A stretch of DNA of 34,812 nt. Source: STC-113 sp964618565 (lineage in GTDB: Bacteria; Patescibacteriota; Gracilibacteria; BD1-5; UBA2023). Position numbers and translations under genes: made by a program. The stretch covers positions 1 to 34,812 of the forward strand of contig CAZUBA010000021.1 in the NCBI GenBank assembly GCA_964618565.1, given 5' to 3'. Of the stretch, positions 10,415 to 20,106 are shown piece by piece. The stretch's first letter is position 1, and each line of letters begins with the position of its first letter. Under the pieces are notes generated by a model. That model was not told where the DNA came from. It saw only the letters and a list, made by a program, of their open reading frames with translations, and made no database searches.

Positions 10415-11053
10415 ATGATAGATATAGAAAAGATCAAGACTGATGCAGAACAATTCTTCAGAGTCTCCAAATGAAGCCATGACTGGGATCATACTCTCAG
10501 AGTCTATAATTTAGCTGTGCACATCTGACTCATAGAATGAGCCGATATGGATGTCGTGCGCACAGCAGCATTGCTTCATGATATGGCCAGACATGAGCAG
10601 GATATGTCGGCCTGAAAAGTATGCCATGCAGAAAAATGAGCCATACTCTCAAAAGAATATCTATTGTCAAATGGCTATCCTGCTGCTTTCGTTGACAAAG
10701 TAGTACATGCAATCTGAACCCATAGATCCAGAAAATGAAATACTCCAAGCTCTTTAGAGGCTAAAATCCTCTTTGATGCCGATAAGCTTGATTGAATCTG
10801 AGCGGTATGAGTCGGAAGGGCGTTCCTATTTGCCGGAGAGCACCACGCTAAGCTTCATAATCCGAACCCCGACCTGAGTCCTGATGCGGAATATACGATA
10901 GAGGATACTGCCTACAGGGAATATGTCATCAGTTCTTCAAAGATAAAGGACAAGCTGTTTACGCATGAGGCGAAGAAAATTGCTTTTTCTAGGCATGAAT
11001 ACATGGAAGAATTCTTCAAGAGACTGAATAGGGAAGTCGAATGAAGAGAATAA
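10415..11053 (+). CDS. HD-domain phosphohydrolase (YedJ-like), copy 1
   Basis: A 212-aa metal-dependent phosphohydrolase. HD motif residues: His26 in SHDWDHTLRVYNLA, LLHDMARHE with His55-Asp56, then HAIGTHRSR and ILFDADKLDGIGAVGVGRAF carrying the later Asp. The pattern and length match the YedJ-like branch of HD proteins, which act on nucleotides or other phosphoesters; the substrate is unknown. A clear paralogue lies inside the ATP synthase locus at 27837-28508, sharing the RVYN..A, LLHD, AKI.FDADK and GA.G..RAF segments. It begins directly after the Nudix stop. Confidence 0.88.
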
Positions 11054-11121
11054 GCAAAATAATTTGTTTTATTTTCCTATTTATGATAATATACTCTTAA
11101 TATTTTTATTCTAGTTGTTTT

Positions 11122-11676
11122 ATGACTGAGGAAAAGGCTTCAAGTGAGATCCTTTTAAATGAAAACAGTAAGACGATGAAAATCAGTATCCCAGCTAGTA
11201 TGGCTTTTTCTTCCATGCTCAGAGATTTTATCGGATCATTGATTTCCCGCGATACCAAATTCTCTTCAAAATGGCGGCACAGGATTCAGCTCATGGCTGA
11301 TGAGCTCATCAACAATGCCATAGAACATGGCTCTTCTCCTGGCAAACCTGTGAAAATAGCGATTACGATATATAAGAATGATGATATCGAGATTTCTGTA
11401 GAGGATACCTGAACATGAATAAAGAAAACATCCGCAGAAGATCTTATCTGAAAAGCGAAAATCAATAGGGAAGCCATGACACTTGATCCGCTCTCGAATA
11501 AATCAATCAGATGAAGATGACTTGCCATGATCGTACTTAACTGGAGTGATGATTTCTCATATGAGAATTCCCCAAGCTGATGACTTGTGGCAAAAATATT
11601 CAAAAAATTCACAACAGATTGTCAGGAGACGAACGAAGAAAAACTCAAACCAGATTTTAATTTCTTGATTTCATAA
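11122..11676 (+). CDS. Anti-sigma-factor-like serine kinase / HATPase (RsbW-SpoIIAB type)
   Basis: A 184-aa GHKL ATPase domain with little else. The N box is MADELINNAIEHGSS near residue 57, the G1 box is VEDTGTGI near residue 95, and the G2-like box GRGLAMIV lies near residue 135. Stand-alone domains like this are typically anti-sigma factor kinases or partners of anti-anti-sigma proteins that control stress sigma factors. No histidine phosphorylation domain is present, so it is not a full sensor kinase. No partner sigma factor or STAS protein is visible nearby; the lone receiver domain at 31036-31410 would be an unusual partner. It is closed by an intrinsic terminator. Confidence 0.82.
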
Positions 11677-11705
11677 AAAAACTCCGTTAAAACGGAGTTT
11701 TTTTA
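11677..11705 (+). terminator. Intrinsic terminator after the HATPase gene
   Basis: AAAACTCCGTT pairs with AACGGAGTTTT across a short A/T loop and runs into seven T residues, right after the TAA stop at 11674-11676. Confidence 0.85.
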
Positions 11706-11723
11706 AAATAACTTTAAAAAAAC

Positions 11724-11752
11724 TTTACTTTTTTAAAGCAATAATCTATAAT
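11724..11752 (+). promoter_or_regulatory. Promoter of the giant prepilin gene
   Basis: TTTACT (11724-11729), a 17-bp spacer and a perfect TATAAT (11747-11752). Predicted start of transcription is about 25 nt before the first possible ATG at 11784. Confidence 0.6.
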
Positions 11753-11783
11753 CAGAAAGTTTTTAATTAATAATCATTTTTTA

Positions 11784-14546
11784 ATGTTAAATAAAAAAAT
11801 AACAGCTATCCGATTTAAATTGTTTAAATCGGAATCTATTTATAAAAGCATGAATCAATTTTTTTGATTCACTTTGGTAGAGCTTATTGTAGTAATTGTC
11901 ATATTGGCGATTTTAGCCACCATCGCCTTCTTGTCATTCAATAATTACATGTCTTTGACTAGGGATTCTACAAGAATGGCTGATATTTCAAACATATCCA
12001 AATGATTATCCGTAATGAAAATTGAAACCTGAAAATTTCCGCTGCCAGAAAAATCGATTAAGATTTTATCTTGATCAGTTCATATTTGATACCAGTGAGA
12101 AGCCTGAAAGCAGGTTCTGTGATTCGCAAAATTATCAGCGTGATGATGAAAAGATCCTTTAGATCAAACATACTACACATATAATACGAATCTTACGCAA
12201 TCGAAATATCAATTAGTCTGATTTCTGGAGAATAGATCATCATATGTATTTTCCCCATCTTTTTTTCATGATGAGGCACACGCTTTGAGTTACACGGAAA
12301 GATTTCCTTACTGAAAATGAGACTCGTTAGGAATCATACTTTCCTCATCTGGAGCAACACAAATAACATATACGCCAATACAAGATGAATCCTCGATACA
12401 ATCAATAGGTTGATTTGATGTTTTCGATATCCCTTTATCAAGCTGAAAAATTGTATTTATAGATAATTCACAATCAAATTCCTTGCCCTCTGTTGCAGAT
12501 ACTATCTTCCGATGATATGTCTCTACTTGAAGCACATTTTCATCATGAAGCAGCACTCCTTTGTCTTGTGCGATGCAGCCTTGAATAATTAATGCTTCAT
12601 TTAAACTCTGAGTTCCGATCGCTGCTGATCAATCTTGGGTTTTTGATAATTCATGAAGCTGATCCTGCAGTTGGAAATGCAATACAGGGTACAACAAGTG
12701 AGAATGAGATATTTGTGTTTTAGCAAAGACAGTCATCTGGAATTGAAATTGAGCAGATGCAAATTGGAATACTCCATCAAATTGGAGCTGATGAATCATG
12801 CCTGCAATCAGTGATGACGTAATTTTTGATTCATGTGCAAAACCTAATATGACAATAGATCTTTCAGGATGAGTCACTTTTGCTTCTTTATCGGTATGAC
12901 AGAACTGTACGACCACGCTGAAACTATCGAATTGAAGCATCACAAATAAACTGACCATCACAAAAGATCTCAATATCTGAGCAAAATGAATAATCACCCA
13001 TTCCCAAAACAGCACAACAATGGCGCATATTGCAAATATCAAGATAGATTGAAATGCAACTATCGCTGCCGGATGAAAAATCGATGTCAGCAAAATGTGA
13101 TACAACAGCACCTGGACAGGAGCATGAGCATGATGATGATCAGTATTTGAGGCTAATGCCTGAGGTGGATGACATGGATGAAACTGAGGTAGCTGAGGTT
13201 CCTGAATCTGAGGATGAACCACAAACGATAATTATGCTGATCCGGTCGATCTATGATCTGCCTGAGGATGATGATGGTGAGGTTGGGGATGATGAGGAGG
13301 ATGACTCATAAAAATGAATGTAAGCTGAAAATTGACTGTCAATTGATCTATCATATCAGATTGAGGAAAAGCAAGTTATGATTGATGAGGATGAGCTTGA
13401 TGAACGATAAATCTTGATGTCTGAACTCTTGAGTGAATTTGAATGATAAAAGCAAACTGATATGATTCGTCTGGTTGAGTATGATGAGGATGAGCTTGAT
13501 GAAGGATTGCAGTACGATATGACTCAAAAACATTTTTAACATCAAACTTCCAGACCTACTGATGAACATGAGTCATGCCAGGCTGAGCAGGTACCCTTTA
13601 TCTCAAAAGTAATACCGATACAGACGGTGATCTTCATATAATCTGAAATTCCTCCTCTCTAGTTGGAACAAACACACAAATAAAGGTACCCACAACTGTA
13701 AGGAACTTATATATATGATGATGAACCAGGATATATTCTACCCTATCGTGAAGTTTGAGTATCAGATGAACAAGCTTAAGCATTCCTGCAAATTCATCTC
13801 TTGATCTGTATTGAAATCTAGAATTGCCGAATCTTACAAATATGACCCTAGCTTCTCCCTTATATCTTCCATTGACATATTCCATTTCGCCATCTGCAAG
13901 CTTGATAATAGAAAGCTGATGAAATCTCACAACACACCAGAATGCAAATGTAAAAAAATATTATATGGACCTATCTTTAGCTAATCTTACAATTGATACT
14001 GGATGAAAGATCGATGTAAGCAAAATGGGGTATAACAGTTCCTGAACCTGAGCATGACCTTGAGGCTGAAAGGTTAGCTGAATCTATGGATGAGGCGGTT
14101 GACATGGATGAGCAGGATGAACACCTCATACATGAGCGAACTGATGATCGACAAATGACAGCAACACCAGTCCTGTTGAACTATGATCAGCTTGAGGTTG
14201 AGGAAGTGGTTGAGGCTGAGGTGCAGGATGATGAGCAATCAAATTAACGATAAGCTGAAACTTGATATTGAATTGATCGATAATTACTGATTGATGAAAA
14301 GCCGGATGGGATTGAGGCGGTTGAGCAGGATGAAGCGTTTGGATAATTGCATGAGGTTTTTCTTGAAACTGAAACATTTCCGCTAAATGATGAATCTGCG
14401 GTTCTGGCAGCTGATGAAACTGATGAGGATGAAGAGTTGCAATCTATTATAGCAGTTCTACTTTCCCATTTTGAAATATCAACGTTGCTGCATGAACTGG
14501 TTGAGTAGGCTGATGAGCCTGAACATTATACACATTGGCACAATAA
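11784..14546 (+). CDS. Giant glycine-rich prepilin-like surface protein, 920 aa
   Basis: The N-terminus carries a type IV prepilin/pseudopilin signal, NQFFG then FTLVELIVVIVILAILATIA, cleaved by prepilin peptidase after the glycine (residue 28 from this start; residue 6 if translation begins at ATG 11850, equally plausible). Residues about 29-345 continue like a pilin globular region (KDPLDQTYYTYNTN). Then come two glycine-rich repeats near residues 425-610 and 735-915, each opening GGKIDVSKMGYNS and containing SAGGGG, GSII.DGGKA..DGGGGAGG and a GGGAGTLY ending, joined by about 125 beta-rich residues. A beta-solenoid or stalk is likely. I hand-counted about 130 UGA glycine codons in one unbroken frame. 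A perfect terminator follows. Likely exported and displayed on the cell surface. Confidence 0.9.
11810..11832. repeat. Perfect 10-bp inverted repeat near the prepilin start
   Basis: CCGATTTAAA, loop TTG, then TTTAAATCGG. It lies between the two candidate start codons (11784 and 11850). If translation starts at 11850 it is a 5' UTR hairpin 17 nt upstream of the ATG and could affect initiation; if at 11784 it is within the leader coding region. Confidence 0.6.
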
Positions 14547-14580
14547 AAAAACAATCCCTCAGCTGAGGGATTGTTTTTTT
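14545..14580. terminator. Bidirectional terminator between prepilin and groEL
   Basis: ACAATCCCTCAG and CTGAGGGATTGT form a perfect 12-bp stem with no unpaired loop bases in the palindrome, flanked by A7 on the left and T7 on the right. It serves the plus-strand prepilin gene and the convergent minus-strand groEL. Confidence 0.88.
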
Positions 14581-14594
14581 ATCTTTATAAATGC

Positions 14595-16244
14595 CTAATA
14601 CATTCATCACATTCATCACATTCATCACATTCATCCCATGTCTGGCATTGCCGGCGCAGATTTTTCTGCCGGGATTTCTGATATGACAGCTTCTGTAGTC
14701 AGGAACATTCAGGCTATAGATATCGCATTTTCCATGGCACTTCTAGTAACTTTCTTAGGGTCTACGATTCAGGCTTTTATCATATCTGTAAAGTTATCGC
14801 TTCATGCATCATATCAGTAATTGACATCATTGCTTTTGCGAATTTCTTCGACTACTATAGCTCATTCTTTTCAGGCATTTTCTGCGATCTGTTTTACTGG
14901 ATATGCCAGTGCTCTTGCAACTATCTGTAATCCGATAGTCTGATCTCTGCTCAGCTCCGAGTAACCATCGAGTATCTTTGCAGCCTTAAGAAGCGCAACT
15001 CAACCTCATGCCACTATTCATTCATCGACTGCTGCCTTTGTCGCATTGAGAGCATCTTCAATTCTCAATTTCTTCTCTTTCATTTCAATTTCAGAAGCTG
15101 CACCGACCTTAATCACTGCAATTCATCATGCTAACTTTGCAAGCCTTTCAAGGTGCTTCTCTTTGTCGTAATCTGATTTTGTGTTTTCAACTTGCGCCTT
15201 AATTTCGCCAACCCTTCTTCTGATGAGTTCCTTGTCTCAATTTCAGGATATGATTGTTGTGTTCTCTTTTGTCGATACGACAGCCTTAGCGCTTCATAGG
15301 TGCTCCAGTGAAGCATGTTCTAGCTTATATCCGAGCTCATCGGTTATCACTGTCGCTCAGGTAAGAACTGCCAAGTCCTTCAGCATTTCTTTTTTCCTGT
15401 CTCAGAATCAAGGAGCTTTGATTCAAAGGATATTCAGAACTCATTTCAATTTGTTCAGGATGATTCACGCAAGCGCGTCTCATTCTATGTCTTCAGCAAT
15501 GATCACCAAATCCCTTTTTCCTGTTCCTGCAAGCTGCTCTAGGATTGGTAGGATATCTTTGATTGAAGAGATTTTCTTATCTGTTATGAGGATTCTTGCA
15601 TCATCGATCCTAGATTCCATTTTCTCACCGTCAGTGATCATATATGGAGTAATGTATCAGTTATCGAATTTCATTCACTCAGTAAGCTCAACTTCGAGTC
15701 AGAAGGTCTGTCATTCTTCAACTGTAATGACTCAATCTTTTCAGACCTTGTCCATCGCTTCTGAAATGATGTATCAGACTTCTGGGTCCTGTGCTGAGAT
15801 TGTAGCCACTTGAGCTATCTCTTCCTTTGCACTTATTGTTTTCGCATTTTTTGTAAGTTCAGCCTCTACGAGTTCTCATGCTTTTTTCATTCAATTCTTA
15901 AGTTCTATAGCATTGATACCGGACCTGATTTCCCTTAATCATTCTTTAATCATTGCATAAGTCAGAAGTGCTGCTGTAGTCGTGCCATCTCATGCCGCAT
16001 CATTAGTCTTAGAAGCCGCCTCTTTTATGAGTTCAGCTCACATATTCTCAATCTTGTCTTCAAGCTCGATCTCTTTTGCTATTGTCACTCAATCGTTTGT
16101 GACTTGAGGGGCTCCGTATCATTTCGAGAAAATTACATTCCTTCATTTTGGTCAAATAGTTGCGGTTACTGTTTTTGAGATTTTCTCAATTCAAGCGAAC
16201 ATCTTAAGTCTCGCCTCATCTCAGAATGTTATATTCTTAGCCAT
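14595..16244 (-). CDS. groEL: Chaperonin GroEL (Hsp60)
   Basis: A 549-aa protein of standard GroEL length. Landmarks include MAKNITFGDEARLKMFAGIE, TIGPKGRNV, NDGVTIAKEIELED, NDAAGDGTTTA (ATP-binding aspartate), IIAEDIEGDALASI, KAPGFGDRRK-like KAPGFGDRKKEML and VDEGIVAGGGVALL. It ends with the classic tail, here AMPDMGGMGGMGGMGGMY, in which most glycines are UGA; this is why 14601-14640 looks like a CATTCATCA microsatellite. It forms the double-ring folding chamber with the GroES lid encoded upstream at 16811-17104. A DUF3592-like gene lies between the two. Confidence 0.98.
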
Positions 16245-16276
16245 AGTATTTATTGTTAAAATTTAAAGTAGTTGTT

Positions 16277-16705
16277 TTATTTCTTGAATTCATTGCGTAC
16301 GAATATCGATAAGAATAACAATAACGATACTCATATGAAAATTAAAAAATATCATGTCTTGTATTCTATTTCATAATTTACAGAGACAGAATTTCAGCTT
16401 TTCAAGCAATGCAGCTTAATTATGCTTCAGGTTTCATATTTCTCAACCTTATTTAATTTGCCCGAGTATAACGTTTGCTGTTTTGAGCTTCACTCGCATT
16501 CATATTTTACAATTGGATAATATGAATCGAGCCTGCTACTGCGAGTTTTGTATGATTTCTCGTTTCAGGTGACCTCCGCATTAATTATTTTGCTTTTCTG
16601 AGCTAATTTATAGTTACTGTACAAATCATTGCATCATGAAATTATAATTATAAGTCATAATACAGAGAAAATACCTAAAAGAACTTTATGACTGATTTTT
16701 TTCAT
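16277..16705 (-). CDS. DUF3592-like membrane protein
   Basis: A 142-aa protein with an N-terminal membrane helix (LLGIFSVLGLIIIISGCN, residues about 9-26), an extracytoplasmic beta-type segment (NAEVTGNEKSY, YYPIVKYECEG, YETGSIIKLHC) and a C-terminal helix (YFLIFIGVSLLLLFLSIFV, about 118-137). The two-helix topology and the YYPIVKYE.EG sequence resemble DUF3592 proteins of unknown function. ISGC could act as a lipobox, but the second helix makes a simple lipoprotein less likely. It sits between groES and groEL on the same strand, 32 nt upstream of the groEL ATG, so it is probably expressed with the chaperonin. Confidence 0.75.
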
Positions 16706-16810
16706 GACATCGATATTTGAATTAATTTTCTTTAATGATCTTGATTTTTATTGATTTTTTGGTAATGATGCTTATACGAGCACCCTTTTTTCAGTTAAGT
16801 CCTAAGCTCT

Positions 16811-17104
16811 TTATTGATCTTCTATCTTTGCCAGCACATAGTCTGCTGATAGGATCTTATATTTCATTCAATCTATCTCTATATCATCTCAGGAATATTG
16901 TCAGCTTATTATCTTATCTCCTGGTTTCAGATCAATCTTCATTATCTTTCATTCTACTTCTTTTCAAGGTCATACTGCAACGACTTCATAAGCATAAGGA
17001 CGTTCTTTATTGGCATTTTCTGGTATATATATTCAGCCTTTTGTAACCTTTTCGGCTTCTAGTCATTTAAGGAGCACTCTATCGGACATTGGAATAATCT
17101 TCAT
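16811..17104 (-). CDS. groES: Co-chaperonin GroES (Hsp10)
   Basis: A 97-aa protein of standard GroES length. It has MKIIPMSDRVLLKGLEAEKV, then TKGGIYIPENANKERP (the mobile loop that docks on GroEL), EVVAVGPGKEVEG, DLKPGDKIISGQYSGDDIE and a final KYKILSADYVLAKIED. UGA encodes several of the conserved glycines. It is the first gene after a sigma70 promoter that overlaps a CIRCE-like operator, followed by the DUF3592-like gene and groEL. Confidence 0.97.
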
Positions 17105-17212
17105 AAGTAAAATTGTTATATGTTAATAATATTGATTTCATATTAATCTAAAACGAAAAAATACGAAAACTTATTTATAGTAGGATCCTGCAATAAAAAA
17201 ACTATTTCAAAA

Positions 17213-17250
17213 TAGCACGTCAATTATATACGTGCTAATATTTTTGTCAA
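17213..17250 (-). promoter_or_regulatory. groES promoter overlapping a CIRCE-like HrcA operator
   Basis: The minus strand has consensus TTGACA (17250-17245), a 16-bp spacer and TATAAT (17228-17223). Overlapping the -10 and the spacer is an inverted repeat, TAGCACGT-N9-ACGTGCTA (17213-17237). The CIRCE consensus bound by the heat-shock repressor HrcA is TTAGCACTC-N9-GAGTGCTAA; arms and the 9-nt spacing match except at the inner ends and one outer base. Repressor binding would block RNA polymerase directly. No hrcA gene is visible in this window. Confidence 0.85.
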
Positions 17251-17276
17251 TATGATTTTTAAAATATAATCTCTTA

Positions 17277-17885
17277 TTATTGTTCCTCTTTTTCTAGTAT
17301 AAATATTCTCTCTTCAAGCTTCTTCATGTTTTCTTTTTTTGTCTTATTTCTTTCTGCTATTGCAGTATATGTATGAAATTGATGCTTTCGGAGCAGGGAA
17401 TAGGTTGATTTTAGCCAATCTTTTGTTGATATATCATACTTATTTATTATTTTCAGCTCTTTTTTAAGGCCCATTGTCTTTATTAGGCAATCTTTTCTTC
17501 AAAGATTATCCATGTCAGCATCCTGAATTATCTTTTCTAATTTTGTTGTAGTATCGCTGAATACGACAGTGGCCATAATTATCTTTTCGATCCGCTGTAT
17601 CCTCTCCTCTTTCCAATCAATGCTCTGAAGGTATTTCCTGGCAATTTCAGCTCAAATCACTTCATTATCAGCATACCTCACAGTGAATCATGTGTCGTGA
17701 AAAAGCGCAGCGATAAGCACATCAGTCTTCTCTTCAAGGTATATGAATTCTTTATCGCACAGATATTCGCTCCTTGAATACACATCTAGAGTATGATTGA
17801 TGTTGTGATAGGGATAATGATTGACTTTCTCAAGCATATCCAGGACATATCTGAGAACATTATTTATTATTTTTTGCTCATTCAT
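17277..17885 (-). CDS. HD-domain phosphohydrolase
   Basis: A 202-aa protein. The HD motif is seen as HNINHTLDVYSRSEYLC (first metal His near residue 31), AALFHDTGF (HD near residues 64-65) and IIQDADMDNLG (later Asp). Other features are the helical C-terminus ending EERIFILEKEEQ. This branch resembles uncharacterised small HD hydrolases of the predicted metal-dependent type and is not closely similar to the YedJ-like pair at 10415 and 27837. The substrate is unknown. It is transcribed divergently from lysS and upstream of, but on the same strand as, the groES promoter. Confidence 0.85.
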
Positions 17886-17968
17886 AATCTTCGGAGTGAA
17901 TACGATATTTTCATATATTACGATACTCTTTCTTACAAATCAAATGTTTTTGAAATAATCAAGTTCTG

Positions 17969-17996
17969 TTGACTTTTATCGCATTTTTGATACTAT
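17969..17996 (+). promoter_or_regulatory. Promoter for lysS
   Basis: TTGACT (17969-17974), a 16-bp spacer and TACTAT (17991-17996), about 30 bp before the lysS ATG at 18026. Confidence 0.5.
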
Positions 17997-18025
17997 CGGT
18001 TCATTAATTTTTTATAAGAGATTGC

Positions 18026-19585
18026 ATGTATAGCGATGAATCCCTGCAAAGAATAGAGAAGATTTCCAGAATGAAGAATCTGTGAATAATCCCTTATGCT
18101 TCAAAATTTAACAAAACGCATTCAGTAGCCGATTTAATGGCAGTACCTTCTCATGATTTCAGAGACGTCACAGAGGTAATATCATGACCCATCATTGAGT
18201 ATACGACTGCCTGAAGAGTCATCCTTTATAGGAGCTTCTGAAAAATAGCCTTTGCAAAGCTACAGGACTCTACCGGAGAGATTCAGATCATGTTCTCTAA
18301 GGAAAGCTGTAAGATCATTTCAGAATGAGTTGCGAAATCCGAATTGTCTGAGGAGATGTCAGCATTTAAATTCGCGGAGAAACTTGTTGATATGTGAGAT
18401 TTCATCTGAGTGAAATGAGAGCTATTCATAACCCATAAATGAGAGTTGACATTATTTGTTTGAGAATTCGAATTCCTATCTAAGGCAATCCGGCCTTTGC
18501 CAGAAAAATTCCATTGACTTCAAGACCAGGAAGCCATCTATAGGCAGAGGTATCTTGATCTGATAAGGAATAATGACAGTTATGAGAGATTCTTGTTCCG
18601 TTCCAACTTCCTTAAGGCGATGAGAGACTTCTATCACGAGAATTCATTCATCGAGATTGAGACTCCGGTATTCTGAAGTTCAGCTTCAGGTGCTGCCGCA
18701 GCCCCATTTGTCACCCATCATAATGATTTCGATCATGATTTCTTTCTGCGCATTTCTCCAGAGACGAATCTTAAGAAAGCAACTGTATGAAGATTTGAGA
18801 GAGTATTCGAAGTGGCTAAGGATTTCAGGAATGAATGATCTGATCCTTCTCATATGCAAGAATTTACAATGGTTGAGCATTACGCGGTTTTCTGGGATTA
18901 TGAAGACAATATGAGATTTACCGAAGAGATGTTCGACTATATCTTCAATAAACTGAATTTGAACAAGAAAGTGAATATCAAAGACAAAAATTGAGAATTC
19001 AAAGAGGTTGATTTCACCTGACCATGGGAAAGGCTTGATTATGTTAATTGAATAAAAGAAGCAAGCTGAATTGATGTAGAATCGTATGAAGTCTGAGAAG
19101 AAGAGGGATTGAGAAAGGACTTGGCAGATAAATGAATAAGATTCGATTGAATGGATAAGATGTGAATAACTACACTTATAGATTACCTTTATAAGAAAGT
19201 TCTTCGGCCGAAGCTTGTCTGACCTGTGATAATCCATAACTATCCGAAGCTGATGCAACCGCTAGCTAGGATAAATGATAAAAATCCAAAAATGGTCGAG
19301 CAATTTCAGGTAATCGTTAACTGATGGGAAATACTCAAGGCATACTCAGAGCTTGTTGATCCTATACTGCAGAGAGCCAATTTTGAAGATCAGGCTAAGG
19401 CTAAAGCTATGTGAGATGAAGAGGCGACTTCTTGAGATGATGATTTTGTATTGTCTATGGAATATTGAATGCCTCCTCAATCCGGTTGGTGAATGGGTAT
19501 AGACAGGATAATCACACTATTGACGTGACAGGACAATTTGAGAGACTCGGTTCTGTTTCCACTCATGAAACCAGAATCAAAATAG
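18026..19585 (+). CDS. lysS: Lysyl-tRNA synthetase, class II (LysS)
   Basis: A 519-aa class II LysRS that charges tRNA-Lys. An N-terminal OB-fold anticodon-binding region (TTAGRVILYRSFGKIAFAKL, DSTGEIQIMF) is followed by the catalytic domain: motif 1 region (FLKAMRDFYHENSFIEIETP), motif 2 FRNEGSDPSHMQEFT near residue 267 and motif 3 GWGMGIDRIITLLTGQ near residue 487, including the Arg that binds ATP. LysRS-specific HNYPKLMQPLAR is present. Several glycines in motifs are UGA, for example in RNEGSD. It has an acidic insertion MGDEEATSGDDD before motif 3. A promoter and an intrinsic terminator frame it as a single-gene unit. Confidence 0.97.
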
Positions 19586-19597
19586 ATATCATAAAGC

Positions 19598-19633
19598 AAA
19601 AATAGCCCCCGATCACTCGTGTGGGCTATTTTT
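19598..19633 (+). terminator. Intrinsic terminator after lysS
   Basis: AAAAATAGCCC pairs with GGGCTATTTTT across a 14-nt loop, 13 nt after the lysS stop. It also lies just downstream of the convergent gene at 19657-19929 and could serve both. Confidence 0.8.
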
Positions 19634-19656
19634 AAATTTCCTCCCTTGCCGTGTTC

Positions 19657-19929
19657 CTATCTGCATCTGGATAGTATCATCGAATTTATCCAGCCGCTAA
19701 CGAAAAGCGAAACCAGATAGAATACGATCATCCCTAGCAGCATAGTGCCGATGAAGCTAAAAATCCCATTCGTGACCAGCTTGGCGAAAAATCCCCCCGC
19801 ACTTATCGTGCAGGATAAGATCAAATACACGTAAGGCTTATTGTTGTACCCTGTCTTGCCTCTGGAATACATCGAATGTGTAGTCGCCGCTACGGTCATC
19901 GCGAACATTAGGATTATCAGTGGTATCAT
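19657..19929 (-). CDS. Small membrane protein, 90 aa, UGA-free, strong Shine-Dalgarno
   Basis: Unrecognised small integral membrane protein. Three hydrophobic segments: MIPLIILMFAMTVAATT near the N-terminus, YVYLILSCTISAGGFFAKLV, and FSFIGTMLLGMIVFYLVSLF, with basic SRGKTG in the first loop. It differs from its neighbours: all glycines I read are GGN codons with no UGA, GC content is higher, and the start is preceded by a textbook AAGGAGGT Shine-Dalgarno with 5-nt spacing, rare in this window. It ends in TAG. This suggests either recent transfer from a standard-code organism or selection for high, code-independent translation. A promoter lies upstream. Confidence 0.8.
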   Translation of the reverse strand: MIPLIILMFAMTVAATTHSMYSRGKTGYNNKPYVYLILSCTISAGGFFAKLVTNGIFSFIGTMLLGMIVFYLVSLFVSGWINSMILSRCR

Positions 19930-19968
19930 TTCCGACCTCCTTCTTTGTTTTGGTTTGACTTCTCTATT

Positions 19969-19998
19969 AATATATAATTACTTTTTCTGATTAGTCAA
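19969..19998 (-). promoter_or_regulatory. Promoter of the UGA-free membrane gene
   Basis: Minus strand TTGACT (19998-19993), 18-bp spacer and TATATT (19974-19969), about 40 bp before the ATG at 19929. Confidence 0.5.
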
Positions 19999-20106
19999 TA
20001 TAAATAGTGAAATCTACTGCAGCATACATCTATTATCAGGAGCTTTCCTTTTGATTTTCAGCGATTTTCAATATACTATATTTTGTATTTTAACAACAGT
20101 ATTTCA

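Noticed and set aside
12629..13311. Minus-strand His/Gln-rich ORF and plus-strand Asp/Glu-rich ORF
   Set aside because: Both are other frames of the glycine-rich prepilin repeats; low complexity and no support.
14600..14640. CATTCATCA microsatellite
   Set aside because: It is the coding sequence of the GroEL GGM tail with UGA glycines.
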